Positions 20,438 to 28,078 of a stretch of 28,078 bases of DNA are shown here, in pieces. Positions within the stretch are counted from its first letter, which is position 1. Each line of letters begins with the position of its first letter. The DNA comes from Leptospira adleri (lineage in GTDB: Bacteria; Spirochaetota; Leptospiria; Leptospirales; Leptospiraceae). The stretch is from assembly GCF_002811985.1 (NCBI RefSeq), contig NZ_NPDU01000059.1, forward strand, positions 1-28,078, given 5' to 3'. The position numbers and the translations under genes are program-made. The notes beneath the pieces are model-generated. The model worked only from the letters and a program-made list of their open reading frames with translations, was not told the origin of the DNA and did not search any database.

Positions 20438-20863
20438 ATGCCATTTTTGATTTTTCTTTCCATTTCGATTTTAATCTTTTTTGTTTCAAAACTCGCTCTA
20501 AGAAACTTACGTAAAAAGCGAAAAATAGAATATTCAGAATTCTTAAAGGAATTCGAAGGAAGGAAATTCTTTTTTTACACTTCTCGGAGAAATAGCAAAG
20601 AAAAGATAGAGGCGGAGATTTTACCCTTTTTGAATCCAGAGATACTCGTCGTTTACATGAACGGAAGGAGACCGGAATCCAAGATCGAAAAAAATCGGAT
20701 GCTCGCAAGAATGTTATATAAATTGAATGTGGTCGGATTTCCCGCCATCATTAAGATAGAGAATGGCAGAGCCGTCAAACATTCTCTTAAACAAAAAATA
20801 TATTCCTCAATCAACGAAAATCGGAGTCTTGTCGAAATAATTTCTATTATCGAGAAATATTGA
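20438..20863 (+). CDS. Membrane-anchored hypothetical protein, possible degenerate thioredoxin fold
   Basis: A 141-residue protein with an N-terminal membrane segment (PFLIFLSISILIFFVSKLAL) followed by a basic stretch RNLRKKRK, giving a cytosolic orientation by the positive-inside rule. The soluble part has a strand FFFYTSRR, a helix and a second strand EILVVYMNG. It ends with helix MLARMLYKLN and VVGFPAIIKIENGRAVKH. The last segment resembles the thioredoxin stretch around the cis-proline (x-G-F/I-P-T-x-x-x-x-x-N-G). The CxxC of thioredoxins is absent, so any relation would be a redox-inactive fold. This is a weak inference. ATG 20438 is used; a GTG lies directly before it at 20435. No known family was recognised. 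Confidence 0.55.
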   Translation: MPFLIFLSISILIFFVSKLALRNLRKKRKIEYSEFLKEFEGRKFFFYTSRRNSKEKIEAEILPFLNPEILVVYMNGRRPESKIEKNRMLARMLYKLNVVGFPAIIKIENGRAVKHSLKQKIYSSINENRSLVEIISIIEKY

Positions 20864-21398
20864 ATGGATTTTTAGAAGTGATTTCGAAAATCGAAAAGGA
20901 CTTTTTCATTATATTTTTCAAAAATCACACCTTTTGCGATTCTTTCCTCGAAACGTTATTTGTGCTTGTGGCAAACGATAGATATCTTTCCGAAGGGCGG
21001 CGAAAGCGTCCGCGGTAAAGCTTAAATCGGCGATCTATTTCAATTTTTTTACCGAGTCGTCTGTAGCGAAAGATGAATGTAACAGGTTCGTTTGCCGGAT
21101 GAAGGTAGTTCGGGTAAAAAGTTCGGGAAACGGAAAATGAGAAAAATTAAAAATAAAAACAGCCGTTTCATGGTAGGAGCTAATCCTTCCGGGAAAAAAC
21201 TGTCAGAAAAAATATGAGATTGTAAAGAATTTATTTTAGACTAATGTTTCTTATTAAAAAGGAAAATGTTAAGCGAAGAGTTCTTTTGGAGACGGTCAGT
21301 AAAAATAAGCGTATCAAAGGTAAAATCCGATTATTATAGTTCCACATTTCTAAGCGAAACTTGAGAATGTTTATGTTTTTATCATATTACAAAGGTAG
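20864..21398. other. Gene-free spacer before first cyclase
   Basis: About 535 bases, AT-rich, with no credible reading frame on either strand. There is no T-run terminator that I can identify. Near the right end TTGAGA at 21361 and CATATT at 21384 have 17-base spacing, which is a weak promoter candidate for the cyclase. AAAGG at 21391-21395 is a good ribosome site for an ATG at 21405. No repeat or element was recognised. Confidence 0.4.
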
Positions 21399-21404
21399 AT
21401 GACG

Positions 21405-22699
21405 ATGCAACCAACGGAAGATATTCTCGGGAAAAAAGAAAAACGAGCGTTTCGAATCGGATATGTTCTCAGGATGATCATTGCGCTTCCTTTATTCCGC
21501 CCAGCCTGAATGTTTCACAAAGCGCCATGGAAAGAATCTGGATTCTCGTATTGTATGTGGGGGCTGCGTTTGCTTCAGCGGCGATGGTTTGGTTTTTATC
21601 GAAGGAAAGATTTTGTCTAAAGGACGACAATCGAATCGCGGGCTGGGCCGGAGTAAGCGTCGATCTCTTAATTCTTTCCATTCTTCCCTGGACCTGGTAT
21701 GATTCGGTCGGAGGCGAGGCGATTCCGAAAACTTATCTTATGAAGACCGGTTTCATTCCGGTGGCAGCCGTGTTCATTTTATTGAGCGGCCTGTCTCTCA
21801 AACCGCTATATCCGATTTTAGTGTCTTTGGGATCTCTTGCGATTTCAGTTTGGATGTTTTTGTACGTGCGGAAAGATCCGAATGTGGAATGGACTTCCAG
21901 TCTTTCCGAAACTTTTTTATCACCCAAGGCAAATCCGGAATATTATTTTTCCATGACCGCCTTAGTATTGTTATACGGAGGAATCGTCTCTTTTATAGCT
22001 TTTACTGCCCGCACTCTATTGAAGGAATCTGCGCTTCTTGAAAGACAAAGTTCGCAGCTTGGAAGATACTTTTCTCCCGGAGTGATTCAAAGAATCACCG
22101 CAGAGGATAATCTTTTTGCGCCCGGAGGAAGAATTCAAAACATCGCGGTTTTATTTTGCGACATTCGAGACTTTACCTCGATATCCGAAAAACTTTCTCC
22201 GGCCGAAGTGATTTCTCTTTTGACGGAATATCATAAGGAAATGGTCAGAGTCGTATTTGAAAACGGAGGTTCCGTGGATAAGTTTATCGGCGATGGAATT
22301 TTGGTGACATTCGGAATACCGGAATCCACGGACGCGGATTGTCGCAATGCAATGACGGCCGGAATCGAGATGAAAAAGACATTAAAAAAACTGAATATTC
22401 AAAGAGAGAAAGAAGGTTTGCCGGAAATAAGACAAGGAATCGGAATTCATTTTGGAGAGGCGATTTGCGGAAATATAGGGACCGAAGAAAGATTAGAATT
22501 CACCGTGATCGGCGACGCTGTGAACGCGGCTTCTCGAATCGAATCTGCATGCAAAGAATTGAATGTGGAATTTTTAGTTTCTCAGGAAGTTCTGAACCGA
22601 GTCGGAAACGAATTTCAAACCGCCGCAATGGGGGAAGTGAAAGTAAAAGGAAAGGAAAAATTGTTAAGCCTTCATTCCGTAACTTTGTCTCCGGTTTGA
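21405..22699 (+). pseudogene. Class III adenylate cyclase, membrane-bound, N-terminus apparently frameshifted
   Basis: The intact frame from ATG 21527 to 22699 is 390 residues. Six or so membrane segments (about residues 3-24, 41-58, 75-95, 96-115, 141-161) lead to a class III cyclase domain from about 195 to 375. Catalytic residues are present: Asp212 and Asp256 for metals, Lys252 and Asp330 for adenine, Asn333 and Arg337 for the transition state. The domain should make cAMP. ATG 21527 has no ribosome site. A better start with AAAGG is at 21405 and encodes 34 residues (MQPTEDILGKKEKRAF...) in another frame before a TGA. The cyclase frame is open upstream and reads ...FIPPSLNVSQSAMERIW. One lost base around 21485-21505 would join the two. 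So this is either a real frameshift, a sequencing error, or a gene starting at 21527. Confidence 0.6.
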
Positions 22700-22759
22700 A
22701 GTTGCGGTTCGATAGGAAATCGAGAACTTTACAGAATTCTTAAAAAATAAAATGGTAAA

Positions 22760-22800
22760 ATTTATCCCTCCCGGCAGATATTCTGTCGAAAGGGATAAAT
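22760..22800. terminator. Bidirectional terminator hairpin between convergent genes
   Basis: ATTTATCCCT at 22760-22769 and AGGGATAAAT at 22791-22800 are perfect 10-base arms. Inside, CGGCAGA and TCTGTCG pair with one wobble. On the minus strand the hairpin runs into TTTACCATTTTATTTTTTA, a clear T-rich tail for the PEBP gene. It sits 61 bases after the first cyclase stop and 20 bases before the PEBP gene's stop end, so it probably serves both. Confidence 0.75.
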
Positions 22801-22819
22801 CAAATCGGAAGAGAGAATT

Positions 22820-23365
22820 CTATCTTCCGTATTTTGCGGTGATTTTTGCCTCTCCGATTTTCAGCTGATTGATATAAAAGCCGATCAAAGCGCCGGAAGA
22901 ATTCTGATCCGCTCCGATTTTATCCTTCAAAGCGTAAACGGTGAAGATATAACGGTGTGGTTTGTCTCCTTTGGGAGGACAAGGTCCGCCGTAACCGCCG
23001 GTTCCGAAGTCGGTTCTACTTTGGACGGCTTCTTTTGGCAGAAGATTTTTTTCTAAATTCCCCGCATTTGCAGGAAGAGAAGTTGACGTTGCAGGAAGAT
23101 TGAAAACGATCCAGTGCCACCATCCGCTTCCCGTCGGCGCGTCCGGATCATAAACGGTGACTGCGATGCTTTTTGTGTCCTTTGGAAGTCCTGACCAGGA
23201 AAGAGAAGGGGAAACGTTTCCGCCGGTACATCCGAAACCGTTAAACACTTGTTCGTCGGCGATTAGTTTTCCCGCGCTGAGTTCCGGGCTTTTGAGTTGA
23301 AAAGGTTCCGCTTGTAGCACGGAAGCGGACAGTAAGAACGCTAGTGCAATTCCTTTGATTTTCAT
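22820..23365 (-). CDS. Exported PEBP/YbhB-family protein
   Basis: A 181-residue protein with a signal peptide ([19 protein letters not shown], cleavage before EPF). The mature part has the phosphatidylethanolamine-binding (Raf-kinase-inhibitor-like, YbhB/YbcL) signature. [19 protein letters not shown] is the conserved ligand-pocket motif, and [23 protein letters not shown] contains the conserved His-Arg-Tyr. Strands [20 protein letters not shown] are also typical. Bacterial members are mostly of unknown role and bind small anionic ligands. The start is supported by AAAGGAG about 10 bases upstream. The gene is single, minus strand, ended by the hairpin at 22760-22800. A periplasmic location is likely. 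Confidence 0.92.
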   Translation of the reverse strand: MKIKGIALAFLLSASVLQAEPFQLKSPELSAGKLIADEQVFNGFGCTGGNVSPSLSWSGLPKDTKSIAVTVYDPDAPTGSGWWHWIVFNLPATSTSLPANAGNLEKNLLPKEAVQSRTDFGTGGYGGPCPPKGDKPHRYIFTVYALKDKIGADQNSSGALIGFYINQLKIGEAKITAKYGR

Positions 23366-23550
23366 AAATCGAAATTCTCCTTTCTAAACGTAAATTATTC
23401 GATAAGAAATTAGACTTTTTGCAATTCTTGTTTTAAGAATTTTGAAAAATTCTTTTAAATCATTTTCCGATTCTCAGTGAAAAAATCATGAACGACTGAT
23501 TTTTAGGAAGAAAGATGAGCCCGAATTTGAATCGGGCCTATCAAGAATTT

Positions 23551-24402
23551 CTAATTCAACCAGGCTTTTTTATTGTCGCCGGCATATTGATCGAAAGTGA
23601 TCGGATCTTTACCGGTGATTTCCTTTACGGCGTTTGAGATCGGAGCAGCGTGTCCATCTTTGAGAGCACCCGCGATATAAACCAAAACGTTTGCATAATC
23701 TTCCGAGACTCCCGCGCTCACTAAACCATTTTTAAAATCTTCGGATGTTATGTCCGCGAAGATAATGTTCAGCCCTGTCGCCTTCGATAGCTTTTGAGCG
23801 ACCTCGTCGTGGGTGATCGCCTCCTTACCGGTAAGAGTGAAACCCTTCCCGCTGGAAGAATCATCCAATAAGAGCGTTACTGCCGAAGAAGCGATGTCTC
23901 TTGCGTCGACAAAGCTGGCCTTAGCGTTTCCTCCGGGGAAGTAGATTTTTTTGTCCTTCAAAATTCCTGAAATCCAGAAAGTCTGAAAGTTCTGCATAAA
24001 CCAATTGGGTCGAATGATATTGTATGCGAGCCCCGATTTTTCGAGCGAGATCTCTAACTTTCTAAACGGAAGATCTTCAGGAGAATGGTCTATGCCGATT
24101 GCCGTCATAAGTACAACTTTCTGTAATTTTTTAGACTTAGCCTTTTCTATCCAAGGGTTAAGGACCGAGAATTGATCCGTATAACCGGGGGGACAAAGAA
24201 AAAATGCCCGATCCACTTTGTCTAAAATTTCAAGTCCTAAATTTGGCTGAGAGGCATCCGTTTTTACCCAGTGAAGGTTTGACGCCTTTTTACCGGAATC
24301 CGGGTTTCTTGTGCTTGCGTAGACTTCATGACCTTTTGCTAATAGATTATCCACCACTAGGCCCGAGACGAGTCCGGTCCCTGCATATACAAATACTTTC
24401 AT
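23551..24402 (-). CDS. NmrA-type NAD(P)-dependent oxidoreductase (atypical SDR)
   Basis: A 283-residue Rossmann protein. The nucleotide loop VYAGTGLVSGLVVDNLL, with G-x-G-x-x-x-G spacing at residues 8-14, is near the N-terminus. STRNP follows strand 2, the usual place for the phosphate-binding Arg of NADP-linked members. VLMTAIGID, IIRPNWFMQN and DARDIA are typical of NmrA/QOR2-like atypical SDRs, which lack the YxxxK pair in its classical place. It may be a quinone or NADPH-dependent reductase, or a redox sensor that binds NADP without reaction. The start has an AGGAGA ribosome site. It is divergent from an AraC/cupin regulator gene whose product is a likely regulator of it. Confidence 0.85.
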   Translation of the reverse strand: MKVFVYAGTGLVSGLVVDNLLAKGHEVYASTRNPDSGKKASNLHWVKTDASQPNLGLEILDKVDRAFFLCPPGYTDQFSVLNPWIEKAKSKKLQKVVLMTAIGIDHSPEDLPFRKLEISLEKSGLAYNIIRPNWFMQNFQTFWISGILKDKKIYFPGGNAKASFVDARDIASSAVTLLLDDSSSGKGFTLTGKEAITHDEVAQKLSKATGLNIIFADITSEDFKNGLVSAGVSEDYANVLVYIAGALKDGHAAPISNAVKEITGKDPITFDQYAGDNKKAWLN

Positions 24403-24525
24403 AGTTCGTTCTCCTAAAAAGATGTTAGCCTAAAATGAAAAATCTGGCTATGTCTCAGAATCCAAAAAGCATATCCAATCGTATAAATAGATCGACTTTT
24501 GGATATTTGGAGCTAAAATTGTATT
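24403..24525. promoter_or_regulatory. Divergent regulatory region with inverted repeat
   Basis: A 123-base region between the oxidoreductase and the AraC-type regulator. It contains ATATCCAA at 24471-24478 and TTGGATAT at 24499-24506, an 8-base perfect inverted repeat separated by 20 bases. TCCAAAAAG at 24461-24469 faces CTTTTGGA at 24496-24503. The spacing of two turns of the helix would suit an AraC-type operator, but this is inference. Confidence 0.45.
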
Positions 24526-25437
24526 ATGGATCTACTTTCGGAAATTCTTACGGCCGCTGCTTGGAAGACGGATATTTTAGCGAGAAGGTCGATGTATCAA
24601 GCCTGGGGACTTCGTTTTCCGTGTGAACGGAGCGGAGGATTTCATCTGATTTCTCAGGGTTCCTGTTTTGTTCGTTTTCGAGGGAAGTGTATTCCCTTGG
24701 AAAAAGGTGATATACTCTTTATCGCAAAGGGATTCAATCACGAGCTGGTATCTTCTCCGAATCACAGAGCGATGGACATCGGAAAGTTCAACGAACTTCT
24801 AAAGAAAGAATCTAAATCCTTCGGAGCTCCGATCACGACCTTCGTTTCGGTTCGCTACGAAGTTCCGGAATCGACGCAACATCCTTTTTTTTTGGAGCTT
24901 CCCGATCATATTCTAATTCGTTCCGGAGAAATTCCTCCTCATCATCCGTTGCATACAACGTTAATTCTGATTTCTCAGGAAGTGGATTTGGAACTCGGAT
25001 CGGATTTGATTCTTCAAAGATTAACCGACATTCTACTTTATTACGTTATTCGTCATTGGTTGGAGACTCATCCTTCCGCTTCGCCGGGTTGGAGGAGCGC
25101 GTTTAAGGACGAGAAGATTTTAGCGGCCTTAGAAGCCCTTCATAAAAAATCCGCACATCCCTGGACGTTGGAAAATCTAGCAAGAACGGTGGGAATTTCC
25201 AGAGCGTCCCTTGCCAATCGTTTTCGAGACGTTTTGGGATGCACACCTATGGATTATCTGTCGAGGCTACGAATTGAAAAGGGAAGAAGTTTGATTCAAG
25301 ACCAGGGGGCAACTTTGGAAGAAGTGGCGAGGATCGTAGGATATTCTTCTGCGTTCGCATTCTCAAAAGCGTTTAAAAGAATTCACGGAGTTTCACCCAG
25401 AAAAGAAGAACCGCAAAAAGTTCGATACGTATCATGA
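24526..25437 (+). CDS. AraC-type regulator with N-terminal cupin domain
   Basis: A 303-residue protein. The N-terminal part (about residues 5-190) is a cupin-like sensor of the AraC_binding/cupin_6 type: GGFHLISQGSCFVRFRGKCIPLEKGDILFIAKGFNHEL has the small-barrel pattern of this group. The C-terminal AraC domain (about residues 205-298) reads LENLARTVGISRASLANRFRDVLGCTPMDYLSRLRIEKG for the first HTH, and LEEVARIVGYSSAFAFSKAFKRIHGVSP for the second. The G-Y-x-S-x-x-A-F-x-x-A-F signature is intact. Regulators of this type usually sit beside the oxidoreductase they control. Here that is the divergent NmrA-type gene. The ligand is not known. Confidence 0.9.
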   Translation: MDLLSEILTAAAWKTDILARRSMYQAWGLRFPCERSGGFHLISQGSCFVRFRGKCIPLEKGDILFIAKGFNHELVSSPNHRAMDIGKFNELLKKESKSFGAPITTFVSVRYEVPESTQHPFFLELPDHILIRSGEIPPHHPLHTTLILISQEVDLELGSDLILQRLTDILLYYVIRHWLETHPSASPGWRSAFKDEKILAALEALHKKSAHPWTLENLARTVGISRASLANRFRDVLGCTPMDYLSRLRIEKGRSLIQDQGATLEEVARIVGYSSAFAFSKAFKRIHGVSPRKEEPQKVRYVS

Positions 25438-25811
25438 AAAAATAGACGAGTTCGGCTAACGTTCTACAAATCGTTTCCTTTCAGGTGAAATTTTGCTTTT
25501 ATAAGAATTTAAGAATATTTCGTAAAAGCAAGGACAATCTTACAAGCAAGAGACAAGCCCCCATAAAGAAGTCGTGGCATTATTTTCGTTAAACGACTAA
25601 CATTAGTAAGCTGCAATTCGTTTGTCTTGTAACGTTACTATTAATATAGCAAATCCTATGATCGGTAATCAATCTGGGTAAGCGAACGAGGCGTCGAAAT
25701 TCTTTCGGGTCTTTTCGTTTTTTACTTTGGAAATAAATAATTGTTTATAGTTTTTCAAATGTGTAAACTCTTGCCTGCAATTCCATCAAAGAATAAGGGA
25801 GAAAGAGTTAC
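25438..25811. other. Gene-free spacer before second cyclase, with inverted repeats
   Basis: About 375 bases, AT-rich, no credible coding frame. It has an inverted repeat TTGCTTTTA at 25493-25501 and TAAAAGCAA at 25523-25531 (21-base spacer), a candidate end hairpin for the AraC gene. It also has a 10-base palindrome GTAACGTTAC at 25629-25638. TTGTTT at 25741 and TAAACT at 25764, 17 bases apart, are a weak promoter candidate for the cyclase. GGGAG near 25798 is a ribosome site for the GTG start. Confidence 0.45.
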
Positions 25812-27851
25812 GTGAAAATGCAGTTTTTGGGGTTTTTGTTTCTTTTCCTATCCCTTCCTATCTTTGGGGAAAGAATCCCCTTAGAGAACGATCAAGTAAG
25901 ATTAGGTCTTTATTCTCAAATTTTGGAAGATCCCGATTCTACGCAAACGATCGATTCCGTTCAAGAGCTTCCGTTTCAAAATTCAGATCAAGAAAGTCCT
26001 TCATTCGGATTTACAAAATCTTCTTATTGGTTGAAGTTCACCCTTTCTAATCCCGAGGATTCTGCTAAGGAAAAGATGATCGAGATTACATTTCCGCTGA
26101 TCGATGAAATCGTTTTTTACGAACCGAGTGCGGATGGATTTAAGAAAACCGAAGTCGGAATCGCAAAACCTTTTGGGGAGAGGCCCGTAAAAAGTCATAC
26201 TTTCGTTTTTCCGATTCGAGTGACGCCGGGAGAATCCACTTATTACTTTCGATTTAAGAATGATGACAGCATGCAAATGCCGTTGATACTATGGGAGCCG
26301 GCTGCGTTCTATAAGAATATTAGAGATATTCAATATATCAACGGGATCTATTTCGGGATCCTGATTGCAATGGCGGTTTACAACTTGTTTCTTCTTTTAA
26401 CGGTGAGGGACAAGAGTTATTTCTATTACGTTTTTTATATTCTCTGCTTTGCGCTTTTCCTCATGTCGCAATACGGTTTTGCCTACGAATACTTTTGGCC
26501 GGATTTTTCCTGGGGAGCTCGAAGGATGAATCCATTTTTAGCCGGTCTTTTAGAATTGAGTATTCTTCTGTTTACAAGAGATTTTTTGGACACAAAAAAT
26601 ACATTTCCGGTCTTGCATAAATTCAATCGGATTTTGATCGTTCTTTGTGCGCTCGCTTCGATTTCCGCTTTTTTTGTCAGTCTGACACAAGCTGCTTTTC
26701 AAGTGGCGATCTTAGGATTGTTTACCGTATTTTCGATTCTCGGATTCGGCATAAAAGCATTGTTAAGCGGTTATAGACCAGCTCGTTATTTTATGATTGC
26801 ATTCTCTGCTTTGCTTTTTGGCGGAGTATTCTACGCGCTCAAGACGATCGGATCGATTCCGGTAAACTTTATAACGGAATTCAGTATGCAAATCGGTTCC
26901 GGTTTGGAGGTTACTCTGCTTTCTTTGGGTCTAGGCGATCGAATCTCCTTACTGATCAAAGACAAACAGGACGCGCAAAAAGAGCTGATAAGAGAACAAA
27001 ATCATTCGATTGAAAGGCAGGCGCGTTTGAACGAGTCCTTCGCCAGATTCGTTCCGTCGAAACTCATCAATCTATTGGGAAAGAATGAAGTGATTCAAGT
27101 TGCGTTAGGCGATCAGATTCAGAAGGAGATGACGGTATTGTTCTCCGATATTAGATCGTTTACGGAGCTTTCTGAGACGATGAGTCCTCAAGAGAATTTT
27201 AATTTCTTAAATTCTTACCTGGAGAGAATGACTCCTGCGGTCGAGAAACATTCCGGAACCATCGACAAGTTTATCGGGGATGCGATCATGGCGCTTTTCG
27301 AAACGAACGTTGACGACGGTTTGCTGGCCGCGATCGAAATGCAAAGGCAGTTAAAGGCGTATAACGTGGATAGAAGTCGCCAAGGTTATAAGCCGATCGA
27401 GACGGGAATCGCGGTTCACAAAGGTCCGGTGATGTTGGGAACGATCGGTTCAAAAAACAGGATGGAAGTTACCGTGATTTCGGATACCGTCAATACCGCT
27501 TCTCGAATCGAAGGTTTAACAAAAAATTACGGCGCAAAGATTCTTCTGAGCGAAACCGCTTTTTCTTCCCTAACGGATCCTTCGATTTTTCTCTATCGGT
27601 ACTTAGGAAGAACTTTTGTGAAGGGAAAGAAGGAAGATCTTGCTGTTTTGGAATTTTGCGATACGGAGAGCGAAGACGCGGAGAAATTCTTCAAAACCAA
27701 GGCAAAATTTGAAAAGGGAGTCTTGAGTTTTTTTCAAAACGACTTTAAAAGTGCGGAAGAATTTTTCGCTGAAGTTTTGCAAGAATTTCCTACGGACTCG
27801 GCTTCTTTTTGGTATCGGAGCGCTTGCCGAAGTTCCGCAAAAGCTGTTTGA
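25812..27851 (+). CDS. Adenylate cyclase with 7TMR-DISM sensor module
   Basis: A 679-residue sensor cyclase. A signal peptide (MKMQFLGFLFLFLSLPIFG) precedes an extracytoplasmic 7TMR-DISMED2 domain at about 20-165. Seven membrane segments follow from about 172 to 380 (7TMR-DISM_7TM), then a short coiled linker (about 382-410). The class III cyclase domain lies at about 430-600. Residues present are Asp446 and Asp490 for metals, Lys486 and Asp558 for adenine selection, Asn561 and Arg565 for catalysis, so it should make cAMP. The end carries one TPR-like helix pair (AKFEKGVLSFFQNDFKSAEEFFAEVLQEFP). The start is GTG with GGGAG about 10 bases upstream; an ATG two codons later is also possible. It probably converts a periplasmic ligand signal, perhaps a carbohydrate, into cAMP. 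Confidence 0.9.
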   Translation: MKMQFLGFLFLFLSLPIFGERIPLENDQVRLGLYSQILEDPDSTQTIDSVQELPFQNSDQESPSFGFTKSSYWLKFTLSNPEDSAKEKMIEITFPLIDEIVFYEPSADGFKKTEVGIAKPFGERPVKSHTFVFPIRVTPGESTYYFRFKNDDSMQMPLILWEPAAFYKNIRDIQYINGIYFGILIAMAVYNLFLLLTVRDKSYFYYVFYILCFALFLMSQYGFAYEYFWPDFSWGARRMNPFLAGLLELSILLFTRDFLDTKNTFPVLHKFNRILIVLCALASISAFFVSLTQAAFQVAILGLFTVFSILGFGIKALLSGYRPARYFMIAFSALLFGGVFYALKTIGSIPVNFITEFSMQIGSGLEVTLLSLGLGDRISLLIKDKQDAQKELIREQNHSIERQARLNESFARFVPSKLINLLGKNEVIQVALGDQIQKEMTVLFSDIRSFTELSETMSPQENFNFLNSYLERMTPAVEKHSGTIDKFIGDAIMALFETNVDDGLLAAIEMQRQLKAYNVDRSRQGYKPIETGIAVHKGPVMLGTIGSKNRMEVTVISDTVNTASRIEGLTKNYGAKILLSETAFSSLTDPSIFLYRYLGRTFVKGKKEDLAVLEFCDTESEDAEKFFKTKAKFEKGVLSFFQNDFKSAEEFFAEVLQEFPTDSASFWYRSACRSSAKAV

Positions 27852-27904
27852 GCCGTCTCTTTGTCGTATTTGGCTTTGACTGTGGAACCACAATGAGACT
27901 TCTA

Positions 27905-27951
27905 AAAACGGATTCTATTGTGAATAAAACAAATTCCATAGAATCCGTTTT
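27905..27951. terminator. Strong hairpin, probable bidirectional terminator
   Basis: AAAACGGATTCTAT at 27905-27918 and ATAGAATCCGTTTT at 27938-27951 are perfect 14-base arms with a 19-base loop. The stem is flanked by A and T tracts, which gives a terminator form on both strands. It lies 53 bases after the cyclase stop and 61 bases from the end of the convergent frame at the right edge. Confidence 0.7.
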
Positions 27952-28012
27952 CATGATAGTGTCCTTAAAGTTTCGCACAAATGAGAACTTGAGAAGCGCT
28001 CTTCTCACACGA

Positions 28013-28078
28013 TCAAGCCATGAGCTTTAAAGTTTTTAACTCTTTTAATTTCTCCATGTCAACATACTTTTTAGTTCC
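28013..28078 (-). CDS. C-terminal fragment of a gene entering from the right edge
   Basis: A minus-strand frame is open from the window edge to a TGA, giving 21 residues (GTKKYVDMEKLKELKTLKLMA). The strong hairpin at 27905-27951 lies about 60 bases downstream, which fits a real gene end converging with the cyclase. A 21-residue open frame at a window edge could also arise by chance. No family can be named from so short a piece. Confidence 0.4.
   Translation of the reverse strand, partial: GTKKYVDMEKLKELKTLKLMA

Noticed and set aside
21405..21509. 34-residue peptide as a regulatory leader
   Set aside because: A leader is possible, but the open cyclase frame upstream of its ATG and the lack of a ribosome site there make a frameshift a better explanation.

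Overview
The window most resembles a chromosomal segment of a Leptospira species (spirochaete). The grounds are AT-leaning but not extreme base composition, frequent TTG and GTG starts, lipoprotein signals with a relaxed lipobox (Asn before the Cys), a small lipoprotein of a type I know from Leptospira, and two class III nucleotide cyclases close together. The species cannot be fixed from sequence reading alone. No tRNA, rRNA, CRISPR array or prophage was seen.

Layout, left edge. The first 132 bases are the N-terminus of an IS256-type transposase on the minus strand, cut by the window edge. After a gene-free spacer comes a tightly packed five-gene minus-strand run, read from 5921 down to 511: CstA-family carbon starvation transporter, zinc-ribbon Nudix hydrolase, exported OmpA-like protein with FlgD/CHU-like repeats, NRDE/TANGO2-family protein, and a PilZ protein. 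Spacings run from a 4-base overlap to 10 bases, so this is very probably one operon.

Plus-strand block, 6067-11453. A protein with a C-terminal J domain abuts a CBS-pair protein. Then come a GNAT acetyltransferase, a YciA-type acyl-CoA thioesterase and an AraC-type regulator, closely spaced with an ATGA overlap between the last two. An ankyrin-repeat protein and a TrmA/RlmD-family Fe-S uracil methyltransferase follow.

Minus-strand block, 11735-18162. It holds a small Leptospira-type lipoprotein and an SbcD-like nuclease that overlaps by ATGA an SbcC-like ATPase carrying a membrane hairpin in mid-chain (YhaO/YhaN-like). Next are a GC-rich palindromic intergenic element, a conserved hypothetical gene, and a lipoprotein predicted to be a seven-bladed SBBP beta-propeller.

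Right part, 18409-28078. DUF2804 and DUF952 genes and a 3-methyladenine glycosylase I form a plus-strand group with a small membrane-anchored, possibly thioredoxin-fold protein. An adenylate cyclase follows whose N-terminus looks frameshifted. After it come an exported PEBP protein, an NmrA-type oxidoreductase divergent from an AraC/cupin regulator, and a second adenylate cyclase with a 7TMR-DISM sensor module. A strong hairpin ends the segment, followed by the tail of a convergent gene at the right edge.

Most content is ordinary chromosomal Leptospira material. The points most worth a second look are the membrane-hairpin SbcCD-like pair, the apparent frameshift at the start of the first cyclase, the CstA-to-PilZ operon, the palindromic element at 15884-15991, and the J-domain/CBS gene pair.
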